Of a stretch of DNA of 23,693 nucleotides, positions 9,395-17,488 are shown piece after piece. The position numbers and the translations under genes are program-made. The stretch comes from Asterionellopsis glacialis (lineage: Eukaryota > Bacillariophyta > Plagiogrammaphyceae > Rhaphoneidales > Asterionellopsidaceae): NCBI GenBank assembly GCA_014885115.2, contig WKLE02003127.1, positions 1 through 23,693 on the forward strand. The letters are read 5' to 3'. Under the pieces are notes generated by a model. That model did not search any database, was not told the origin of the DNA, and was given only the letters and a program-made list of their open reading frames with translations. Numbering within the stretch: position 1 is the stretch's first letter; each line of letters opens with the position of its first letter.

Positions 9395-9936
9395 TGCTTG
9401 TTATCTGAGCGAACAAGCGAAGGAGCAATCAAAGACTTTCAATGCATGACATACAGGGTGGGATGCAGCGGCAACACAACGATGGTTTCTATTGTTTTAT
9501 CGATAAAACTTGCCCAGATCTTGTTATCTCTGACGCCAAAAACTTCAAAACTTATGTAATTGTAGGGACGCTCGTAGGTCCCACTGGTTACTGGTTAAGT
9601 ACGTACCAAGTAAATGGGTAGGACATACCGACCGAACGGCAGTCCTCTACCGTAGCTACCGTAGCTCCTCTAGAGAGCTGACTGCCATCCAAATTTATTG
9701 ACAAAATGTTTCTCCTTACCAAAAAATGAAAATTCTCGCTGTGCTTGCACACCGCCAATCTCTTTCTCTAGAGTTTTTGTTCTTTCCCAGACCACCACGA
9801 CAAGCCTCTTGCTTCCAAGAGTTTTAAAAACAAGAGATTTTGCTTCTTGACTGTCAGTGTTGTTCGTTACATGCTCACAGAGAGAGAGAGAGAGCAATTT
9901 CATTTTTGAAAATCATAATTGAAACAAACATACATC
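9395..9936. promoter_or_regulatory. shared divergent promoter region (SDR / Nop53)
   Basis: A 542-bp gap separates the minus-strand dehydrogenase start from the plus-strand Nop53 start, so both promoters must lie in it. It contains the repeated word TACCGTAGC twice in tandem (about 9650-9667), a GGTAGGACATACC cluster (about 9615-9640) and an (AG)8 tract close to the Nop53 start. No gene is supported inside; a minus-strand frame at 9670-9903 is not family-like. Confidence 0.5.
9879..9894 (+). repeat. (AG)8 microsatellite upstream of Nop53
   Basis: Eight uninterrupted AG units lie 42 bp upstream of the Nop53 ATG, probably in its 5' leader or core promoter. GA tracts near start sites can bind GAGA-type factors in other eukaryotes; here this is only a possibility. 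Confidence 0.8.
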
Positions 9937-11211
9937 ATGGGAAAACGTGTTCGCGGTGCTGCCCTGAGAGCTAAGAAGCGTACAGATGCACTTCAAGAAG
10001 AAATTGCTGATCGGATTGCTCGGGAGGCATCGACCAAGTCAATAGTTCAAAAGACAAATGACGAATTATTTGTATTAGATACAGATGGAGCTGCAGATTC
10101 TAGCAAGGCCCTGCAAAAAGAAAAGCAACGTCAAAAAAAGAAACAAAAAGGGTTGTCTGAAAATGATCTTAAAAAAGTCAAATCATTATTACAAAAGCAT
10201 GATCGAGATGAACAGAAATTAACAGCCTTGGCAAATTCAAAACAAAAGCGTATCAAACAAGCTATCCGCACCAAACGTGTACTTGGCAATGCACGTGCAG
10301 GGTTTGATTTGTGGGATGATAATACTACACGTACTACGTCCTCCTCCGAGTCCAAATCTACTGCCGCAGTCCAACCTCCAAAGAAGAAGAAACAAAAGCA
10401 AATCGATAGTGGTATTGGTATGGCCCTTGCTGGGACAGCACCTGCCTTTACAGAAACTACATCAACTCTTCAAAAACCTGCAAAAAAGAAAAATACGGTA
10501 GCGGTTGACACAGCTCATGGTGGACAATCTTACCATCCTGATCCGCAACAACATCAAGATATGATTGGTGAAGCCTTGGCCTTGGAACTGCGTCGTAAAC
10601 AAGCCATTGACTATAACAAGGCACCTATCAGTCAAGGTCTTTCAGAAGAAACTAAAGCACTCATGGTAACTGAAACAGATGATGATGAAAGTAGTAGTGA
10701 CGATGACAGCAGTGATGAAGAAGAAGACGCAGCAATCGTTCGAAAAAAAGAAAAGTTAACTCGAGCTCAACGCAATCGTCAAAAACGTATTCGTGCTGAA
10801 CAGGCAGCATTGGAAGAAAAGAAACGTATGAAGAAACTATTAAATTCAGTTCAAGAAGTGAAACAAATGAAAAAGGAATTAGTACAAATGGAACGTGAAA
10901 AGAAAGAACGGAAAGAATGGATTCAACAACAAAAACAAGCAGAAGAAGAAAAACCTGCCGGTATCAATATATTGGACAAACGATCAGAAAAAGATCCCAT
11001 CCGTGTACCAGCATTACCTGTTGCCCTTACAGACGAATTAAGTGGATCACTCCGTACTTTAAAACCTAAGGGTAGTTTGGTGACTGACCGGATTGATAGT
11101 ATGGTGGACCGCAAAATGGCTAATCGAAAACAAGTAGGTGATAAAAAGAAAGTTGTACAAGGAAAGAAACGTAAAGTCCGTAATAAGGATTTACCCTATT
11201 TACTTGAATAA
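9937..11211 (+). CDS. Nop53/PICT1 (GLTSCR2) family ribosome-biogenesis protein
   Basis: A single-exon, very basic protein of 424 residues. The frame opens earlier at a TTG (9919), but the first ATG is at 9937 and gives the Met-Gly-Lys-Arg start typical of nucleolar proteins. A conserved N-terminal element ends in ELFVLDTDG (about 43-51), matching the Leu-Phe-x-(Ile/Val)-Asp-(Thr/Val) segment of Nop53. The middle has Lys-rich stretches, an acidic Asp/Ser/Glu run (about 245-264) and a long charged coiled-coil-like helix (about 270-340). The C-terminal signature LSGSLRTLKPKGSLVTDR (about 368-385) is the best family marker. Nop53 acts in the nucleolus in late 60S assembly and recruits the Mtr4-exosome for 7S to 5.8S rRNA processing. 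I do not see an obvious arch-interaction motif with certainty. Divergent from the dehydrogenase. Confidence 0.87.
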   Translation: MGKRVRGAALRAKKRTDALQEEIADRIAREASTKSIVQKTNDELFVLDTDGAADSSKALQKEKQRQKKKQKGLSENDLKKVKSLLQKHDRDEQKLTALANSKQKRIKQAIRTKRVLGNARAGFDLWDDNTTRTTSSSESKSTAAVQPPKKKKQKQIDSGIGMALAGTAPAFTETTSTLQKPAKKKNTVAVDTAHGGQSYHPDPQQHQDMIGEALALELRRKQAIDYNKAPISQGLSEETKALMVTETDDDESSSDDDSSDEEEDAAIVRKKEKLTRAQRNRQKRIRAEQAALEEKKRMKKLLNSVQEVKQMKKELVQMEREKKERKEWIQQQKQAEEEKPAGINILDKRSEKDPIRVPALPVALTDELSGSLRTLKPKGSLVTDRIDSMVDRKMANRKQVGDKKKVVQGKKRKVRNKDLPYLLE

Positions 11212-12518
11212 AAAAGGAAAGATAATGAAAAATGTGATTAATTTTTTCTTTGGTTTGAAAGATAATCAAATACTTAACAAAAAATCTATAATAATGAAAC
11301 CTTCGTATCACTCATATTCGAAAATAGCATCTCCTACTTTTTACTTTGCATACCTTCGTTGATTTCAACGTTCTCGTTGCTTTAAAGATTGATGCTTTTA
11401 GAGGAAATAAGTTGTTTCTACCAAACTTCTTTTTGCCATTATCAAAGCAAACGATTTTACTCTGTAAGAATCTAACCAATATTGATCCAATCCAAGATTT
11501 TTTACTACACCTGTGATATTCCCATCACCACATGAATTGGATTTTTCTTTCATCGTGTGACTATCATCTTCGTGAATTCGTTGTTATGATGTTTTTTCTT
11601 CTTCTTCTATTGCTAAACACAATGCAGCACATGCTAATGGTTAGACAAGGGTGTCACAATGCAGATGGATAAAACAATTCATAATTTATTCGTCTCCAGG
11701 CAATATGCAACAAATTTGATTGATCAGATGACAGATCTTCAATTAGAATGTATACAAGATAATGTGGATTTGATACTATCACAAAAATTGAATTATTCGT
11801 AATACAGCTTGTTCTGTTGCAACGATCCGTTCCTTAGAATCCTAATATCTAGCATCTAGTTCAGGTGGATGGTTTGTTTCATCAAGTTTACATTTTATGG
11901 ATGATGATTTTCGTGGTGGTGGAGATTTAGATATTCGCTCTTTCTCATCTCTGTTAGGAAAATGATGATCAACAGATGTTGATGTTGCCAAGTCAAAAGC
12001 AAGATCTGTTCCTACAATATTTTGGAAACTCCCTTCTTGTTGATTGTGTTGGCTATGGACTCAGTAAGAATGATGCTCATTATTTTGTCCATGCAATTGC
12101 ATCAATGATTAGCAAGTGAATACTGTACCCACCACTACGACCATATCTGTGTGGTCTTATCGCAAGGATTCTCGTGGTAAAGGTGACGAAGGAGATGGCT
12201 CTACATTAGTACGAGCTTGAGAGGGGGACACAAACACACTAGCGAGGTAAGTGGCAGTAAACCGCAAAAAGATGGCCAGTACTCAAAGTACCTTCGATAT
12301 ATAATAGTATTAATGGACAAGACTTTCCAGCGAGAGATATTTTGCGCTTAGACGAGCAACATTACTATAGGTTATTGAACAAAAATATCAAACACAAATT
12401 TAAAATACATTATACATACTACAACGACACTGTTTTTGCCTTGTCTTACCCTCTACCCTCTGCGTTGCCAACTCTTGTTGAAGATACGGAAGTCGAAGAA
12501 TAAGACATTTCATATTGT
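11212..12518. other. gap between Nop53 and the esterase-ABCG gene
   Basis: These genes converge here, so this 1.3-kb gap should contain only 3' regions. That makes the protein-like but broken stretch at 11398-12240 unexpected; it is listed separately. From about 12241 to 12518 I see only AT-rich DNA and chance frames, and 11212-11397 is AT-rich 3' flank of Nop53. Confidence 0.5.
11398..12240 (-). pseudogene. broken cyclin gene (cyclin L/K/Q-like), frameshifted
   Basis: No intact ORF exists, but minus-strand frames carry pieces in the order of a transcription-type cyclin. One frame (codon starts at multiples of 3) gives a Ser/Pro-rich start, then DSKERIVATEQAVLRIIQF (11841-11785), matching the end of the first cyclin repeat. 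The frame then shifts to a 42-residue piece (11782-11657) containing VSNPHYLVYIL and NLLHIAWRRINYELFYP, which matches the His-Pro-His-x-Tyr-Leu and Ala-Trp-x-x-(Leu/Ile)-Asn elements of the second repeat. The first frame resumes at 11640 with PLACAALCLAIEEEE, like the Ile-Ala-x-Ala-x-x-(Tyr/Cys)-Leu-Ala helix. A further open stretch runs to a TAA at 11400-11398. The two shifts compensate each other, but at least six in-frame stops remain. No GT-AG introns would remove them. It is either a decayed gene or a real gene with sequencing errors. Similarity is by eye. Confidence 0.5.
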
Positions 12519-15500
12519 TCACTTAAAAACTGCTTTACGAAAATATAACCGGAGCGATACCTGCTCAAGCAAAGCCAATCCCACAAATAGACATGTCAAG
12601 ATGGTCATCGCCAGATAACTGGTTGACATCGGAGCAAAGCCAAGGTGGCTAACAATTAAGCTCCCATCAGACAATATACATGATACAAAGTCAAAACATT
12701 CATTGTCATTTGAATAGTGTTCATTATCAAACTGGTTCTGTACAGCCCCAGAGATGGCCCAGAAGTTTGTTGACAAATATATCAACCAACGTAAACCCCA
12801 CGGTACTTTATGACTTGCAACAGGAACACTGCTAAAGCACAGAAACAGAAAGATGACGATGGTGTATACCTTGATAGTAGGAGTGATTTTACCACTGAAG
12901 TTGACAAGAAGTACACGTCCAAATTGGAGAGGAACTAGAAGGTGTGTAACCGAGAAAAGACATTGGACTAAAAAAGTATCGTAGCTCCATCCAAGGATAG
13001 CATAGATCGAGATTATTCCAATCACGACTGACAAGATAGGGACTGGCAAAGTGAATGCATACGTTGCCAATTGAAATGCTAGTAAGGAGACTTGTCCATC
13101 CTCCATTTCTTGTCGATGAGCCGTCCATAATTGTGAATATTCGAGTAATTTGTGAGGAAATATAATCACGGGAGCACCGACCATGAGGACCGTCGAGAGT
13201 ACGACTTGAAGTGTGAACGTCGTTTCGAATCTTAGCAGGGCTGCCGCAATTATAAACACGCACAAGGTAGTTAGGATGTCACTGAAATCCCATTGAAGCT
13301 CCAACTGGGTGCGCCGGATTAGAGGTCTTATTTGTTTGATGTCGCCTTGGAAATGACCGTGGACATGAAGCGCCTTGGTTTCTTCCACAGGAAATTGAAT
13401 ATGCAAATTTTCTTTGTTATTGTCACTTTCATTTTGCTCTTGATTTTCATTAAGAGTGTTGTCTGCAGTATTGCTTGCTACTTCGATAGTTACATAGCTA
13501 TGGGTTGAAAACCAACTATTGTTCCAAGCCACAGACAGTCTAGATGTCCTCTTTACACTTTCTGGGCTTGTTTGAGATCGACAACTGGAACCAGCACTTC
13601 CGTGTTTGGACAAATATTGACGCCTTGTCTGAGACCGGCGACTGGGACTTTCATTTCTGCGTTCCGACAGGCCTTCATGTGTCTCCGGATTTTGCTCGTA
13701 ATCGTCTTTCATGCTTGCACCCCCTGTAGATAACGCCCAAGAATGTTTTGAACTTTCTGCATTGTTCTCTATTTCGTGGCCTGTCAACTCATCAGCAGAA
13801 ATCGCTCTCATAATTTCAGAATCGAGATTAAAGCCTACTGGTAGCACTGAAGCAGCAACCGATCGGCGAACTTTGTTCGAAAAGTGCGTCTCCAGTTTCT
13901 TATGAGCAAGTTTAGCACTGTCTATGCCTGAAATTGGAAGTATAAAGGCCACTCTACCATTATCCATACATATGAGTCGATTAAATACTTCAAGAACAGC
14001 TTCGGAAGGTTGGTGTACGGACATGAAGACGATGCAGGGTCTTCGTTTGACTATGAATCTAACTGCATCAAGAACTTGAAGGCCTGACAAAGTATCTAGG
14101 CCCGAAAGCGGCTCGTCAAGGAGAAGAAGAGATGGATCTAATAAGAGACTAGATACTACTGATACGATCCGACGCTGTCCGCCACTCAGATGTTCCATCC
14201 TTGTTTCGAATAAAGTGTTAGCACGGTCCTGCTCCGTGCTTTGATTATCTACGGAACCGCTTTTTAGAAGTTCTATCCCCAAAAGGCAGACTTCCTTAAA
14301 AATAGATTCAGGAGTTCCATAGATACGGGCATTATAAAGCAAAAATTGCATTGGAGTGAGATTCCCAAAGGAGGTAGAATCGTATTGGCGTAAAAAAGCT
14401 TTTTTCATCTTCTCGAGTTCTAGTGCTCCCTCTACTATAGATGTACTCATATTGTGTTGTTGAAGCTGATTAATAGTTCTGAGAAGAGTGCTTTTCCCGC
14501 AACCACAGTGTCCGCAAATGGCTGTCACTGAACCGATCGTCATTGGCACATCAACATTATCGAGCAATGACACGCCTGTACTGGTTATGACACTTATTCC
14601 GCGAATAATGAATTCTTTACTCGCAAAATGTGCACCAGACGAAGTCAGACTTTCCTGCTGGAAAAAAGTTGACGTTCTTGTGCGGGCAGTTTTTTTTAGT
14701 TTGCTTGGTATAGATGTCTCCATAGGCGGTCGAACCCTCAGGAATAGACACGAAACTACGAGAAATATAATGATAGTCCAGACTATTTGAAATGTAATTG
14801 GGATGGGAGCAAATACGTTATCCAACTCAATCAAAGACTGGCATGACGGTTGAGTGGAAGTTGGCAGCTCCGCCTCGAGGCAATTTGGTCCACTACATTG
14901 TTTTAGACGGAGGTCAACCACTTCTTCTCCGAAAAGTAGTGCTAGAGTAGGGTCTTGTACCAGACTTTTGTCAAGGACGAAGTCTGAGATAATAGATTGG
15001 ATTGACTTCCCTTCAAATTCAACTTGCCACCAAGTTTCAGTTGTCCTCCAAACTCGAATCTTCAAGTGCAGGGCGTCTGCTTCAAATTCCATGGCAAATC
15101 CATCTGGTTGGCACACAAAGTTAAAGTTCTCATCATCGTAGTCTCCATGATCACAACTAAGGAATAAAAATTCTACTGCTGGGACCAAGAATGTGTGAGT
15201 AACGCAAGAGGTGAAGATCCACTGAACACGATTTTCGTGTAAGTTGAAGGAATTTTCAGAAGGTTGTTCGTTTGGTAAAGTTAATTTCATGACTGAAGCT
15301 GTTTCTGTTGCTCTTGCTTTTCGTGAACCAGCAACCTCTGCAGTGTACCAAAGTTGATTAGTATGATTTCGGCCTTTGTCAGCGTTGGTTTCATCTTCGC
15401 TATCTTTATCGTCTCCAACCAAACTTGTTCCAGTAATCACAGAGAATGTATCATAAGCTGAGTCGAGTATCAATAGCTCTTCTCTCGCACTATCTGAAAT

Positions 15501-16355
15501 ATGACTCTCAACTTGAGGGGTGAAAAACGAGGACAGACGAGTGTCATGACGTAGCATACAGTGGACTGATAGGCAGCAAGGCTGAATGGACGCCCTTGTG
15601 TAAAGTCTTGAGAAAAAGTGTGAGGGGTCACAAAGAGGGTTCTCCAATAAATCAGTGTACGTTAACATTGCAGCATTGAAGTCGTACTCATCATTTGGTC
15701 GGTCGTTTAACACAGTTGGAGAATCAAGCAAGATGCGAAGCTTTTGGGTCCCGACTGAATTGACTGCATCTCTGACCTTATCAACTTTGTTCATGAGACC
15801 AATTGCTCCAGCACTCAGACCAAGTACAGCTACCGTATCTAGGCGATGGGTTGTTTCGAATGATGAGTTGTTACTTTTCATAACTTGTTCTTTCCAATAC
15901 GATACAGCTGCATCAAATATGACAGATCCAGCATGAGTGAATTCGCCTATTTTGCCCTTTTTCACGTCACCTAAAAAAAAGTCCTGAGAGCAATACGGCA
16001 CAAGCCACTTGGTGTATGCGTGCATAACATTGATTTTTGGATCATTAGAAAGTACTGTGTCTCCATTGATCTTCTTTGGGTTGAAAGATGTCGAAAATTT
16101 GAATGGTTCCATCTCATAGCCTTCCTTGCAGTCCTCGGGTGATTTGCAGGCTCCTCCTCCAATAAAAACAATAACGTGATTTTGGCTTTGGTCTAGAGGT
16201 ATCTTTTGGTTTTGCTCGACATAGATTCCTGCGGGACTACCGTCGGCACATGGAATAGGCGGATCAAAGGCCTGGAAAGCGAGATTTGCTTCGATAGATA
16301 GAATTGATACACCCAAAACAAAAAAGAACGCAAAGGACACAGACTTCGTAAACAT
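12519..16355 (-). CDS. NOTUM/pectin-acetylesterase-like hydrolase fused to an ABCG half-transporter
   Basis: One uninterrupted frame encodes 1278 residues. A signal peptide occupies about 1-24. Residues about 30-400 resemble NOTUM/pectin acetylesterases: Gly-Gly-Gly oxyanion loop with CKSPEDC (66-76), nucleophile in GLSAG (S181) followed by an Asn-Lys-Val-Asp-Lys-Val run like the family's NVDRV, LLDSP (209-213), probable Asp in SAYD (D302), and His in SCVTHTFL (H387). A membrane helix lies at about 518-540. The ATPase has Walker A GHCGCGKST (615-623), signature LSGGQRR (723-729), Walker B LLLLDEP (743-749) and switch His in SVHQPSE (H781). A disordered Ser/Arg/Asn-rich linker (about 850-1010) leads to a six-helix membrane domain (about 1025-1268). 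As a half-transporter it must dimerise. The order places the esterase outside the cytosol, as in yeast Adp1-type ABCG proteins with a lumenal N-terminus. Substrate unknown. Confidence 0.88.
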   Translation of the reverse strand: MFTKSVSFAFFFVLGVSILSIEANLAFQAFDPPIPCADGSPAGIYVEQNQKIPLDQSQNHVIVFIGGGACKSPEDCKEGYEMEPFKFSTSFNPKKINGDTVLSNDPKINVMHAYTKWLVPYCSQDFFLGDVKKGKIGEFTHAGSVIFDAAVSYWKEQVMKSNNSSFETTHRLDTVAVLGLSAGAIGLMNKVDKVRDAVNSVGTQKLRILLDSPTVLNDRPNDEYDFNAAMLTYTDLLENPLCDPSHFFSRLYTRASIQPCCLSVHCMLRHDTRLSSFFTPQVESHISDSAREELLILDSAYDTFSVITGTSLVGDDKDSEDETNADKGRNHTNQLWYTAEVAGSRKARATETASVMKLTLPNEQPSENSFNLHENRVQWIFTSCVTHTFLVPAVEFLFLSCDHGDYDDENFNFVCQPDGFAMEFEADALHLKIRVWRTTETWWQVEFEGKSIQSIISDFVLDKSLVQDPTLALLFGEEVVDLRLKQCSGPNCLEAELPTSTQPSCQSLIELDNVFAPIPITFQIVWTIIIFLVVSCLFLRVRPPMETSIPSKLKKTARTRTSTFFQQESLTSSGAHFASKEFIIRGISVITSTGVSLLDNVDVPMTIGSVTAICGHCGCGKSTLLRTINQLQQHNMSTSIVEGALELEKMKKAFLRQYDSTSFGNLTPMQFLLYNARIYGTPESIFKEVCLLGIELLKSGSVDNQSTEQDRANTLFETRMEHLSGGQRRIVSVVSSLLLDPSLLLLDEPLSGLDTLSGLQVLDAVRFIVKRRPCIVFMSVHQPSEAVLEVFNRLICMDNGRVAFILPISGIDSAKLAHKKLETHFSNKVRRSVAASVLPVGFNLDSEIMRAISADELTGHEIENNAESSKHSWALSTGGASMKDDYEQNPETHEGLSERRNESPSRRSQTRRQYLSKHGSAGSSCRSQTSPESVKRTSRLSVAWNNSWFSTHSYVTIEVASNTADNTLNENQEQNESDNNKENLHIQFPVEETKALHVHGHFQGDIKQIRPLIRRTQLELQWDFSDILTTLCVFIIAAALLRFETTFTLQVVLSTVLMVGAPVIIFPHKLLEYSQLWTAHRQEMEDGQVSLLAFQLATYAFTLPVPILSVVIGIISIYAILGWSYDTFLVQCLFSVTHLLVPLQFGRVLLVNFSGKITPTIKVYTIVIFLFLCFSSVPVASHKVPWGLRWLIYLSTNFWAISGAVQNQFDNEHYSNDNECFDFVSCILSDGSLIVSHLGFAPMSTSYLAMTILTCLFVGLALLEQVSLRLYFRKAVFK

Positions 16356-17488
16356 TATCGCAATAGAGTTGAAACTCTTCTTTCTTTTTTGCTTTTCTTA
16401 ATCTTCTGTTTCGACAATCAAAGACGAGATTGACATCGTCTTGCAATTATGTCAAATGATGTTGAATCTATTTTTGTTTTCTTCTCAGAAAAAATAGTAC
16501 TGTACATGATACTATGGACCTAAAGTACATAGGGTACATGTACGCGTACAATGGCCCTATAAATGTACCTGGTCGAATAGACTCCTACGTTTCTAACAGG
16601 TACAGGAGAGTACCAGGTAGACTATATTACAAGAAAACAAAGAAACACCCCCGAACAGAACCCAAAATTCGGTACCGGTAGGACATAATCTCTAGATAGA
16701 CTAGAAGTAGCCTAGTGAGTACCGTACAGGTAGGTACCTCATAGAATAGACTCCATACCTATTTTTTTTAAATTTCTCGCATCCGAACGGAACACACCTG
16801 CTTCGCGTTTTTTAGTACCGGTGGGACGCATGCACAAAGTCTGTCTGTCAAATACCGAACTGATTTTTTTTTCTGCAGGAATCCATTTCCACCCCAGAAG
16901 TCCTCTCTACTACTAGTAGAGGTCCTATTATTATAATACCTGGTATGGCCTAGTCCTAGACTATTTCGGTCCGGTAGACTACTGTACCTGGTAGATCAAT
17001 TTTTGGCTTAATCCAATTACCGACCCATTCGACTAACATAGTTGCTATCCAGTAACAGTGTTGCGATTGCGAGACTCCTGTAATCGACTCCTGTAATCTA
17101 CTGTGTATATTCTCTACTAGAGAAGTGAAGTTATCGCTACTCTAGTCGTCGATCTGGCCTTCCTCCCTCAGCAATAAATGGTCGCTGTCCCAAACCTTTG
17201 CTATAGTATTTCTAAAACAGCAGGGAATGACCACAGGTGACAGCAGAGAAATATTTTCACTGTTTGTCTTGGACACCAACTAAAAGTTCAAATGAAATCC
17301 GGTAATACTAATTTTAGCAGTATTACATTTAGCAGGAAATAACTTATAGCACATTCTTGACACAAGAAATTGTATTTATGAGTCCAAAAGACTGCAATTG
17401 TCCCTCAGACGAACAATGATGTCTTTTTGTGTAATCCTCACTTAGATTTTCTAGCAGCAAGAGACAAAAATCCAATACAAAAGCACTG
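16356..17488. other. intergenic GTAC-rich region, ABCG promoter
   Basis: No gene is supported in these 1.1 kb. The left end should hold the esterase-ABCG promoter and 5' leader. Between 16497 and 16988 I count 15 GTAC tetramers, where about two are expected by chance, together with GGTAGGAC, TACCGG and CTAG words. The right end is the 3' flank of the PsuG-PsuK gene. No RNA gene or transposon ends were found. Confidence 0.55.

Noticed and set aside
11657..11782. Malate/lactate dehydrogenase fragment, suggested by a Val-Ser-Asn-Pro in the minus strand
   Set aside because: The residues after it do not follow the dehydrogenase pattern, whereas flanking pieces in both directions fit a cyclin fold in order.
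11958..12119. Protein-like plus-strand frame (about 52 codons) opposite the cyclin remnant
   Set aside because: It is short, bounded by stops, matches no family I know, and the minus-strand reading explains a longer stretch.
16356..17488. Transposon or MITE as source of the GTAC-rich island
   Set aside because: No terminal inverted repeats, target-site duplication or transposase fragments could be seen by eye; only the word bias is supported.
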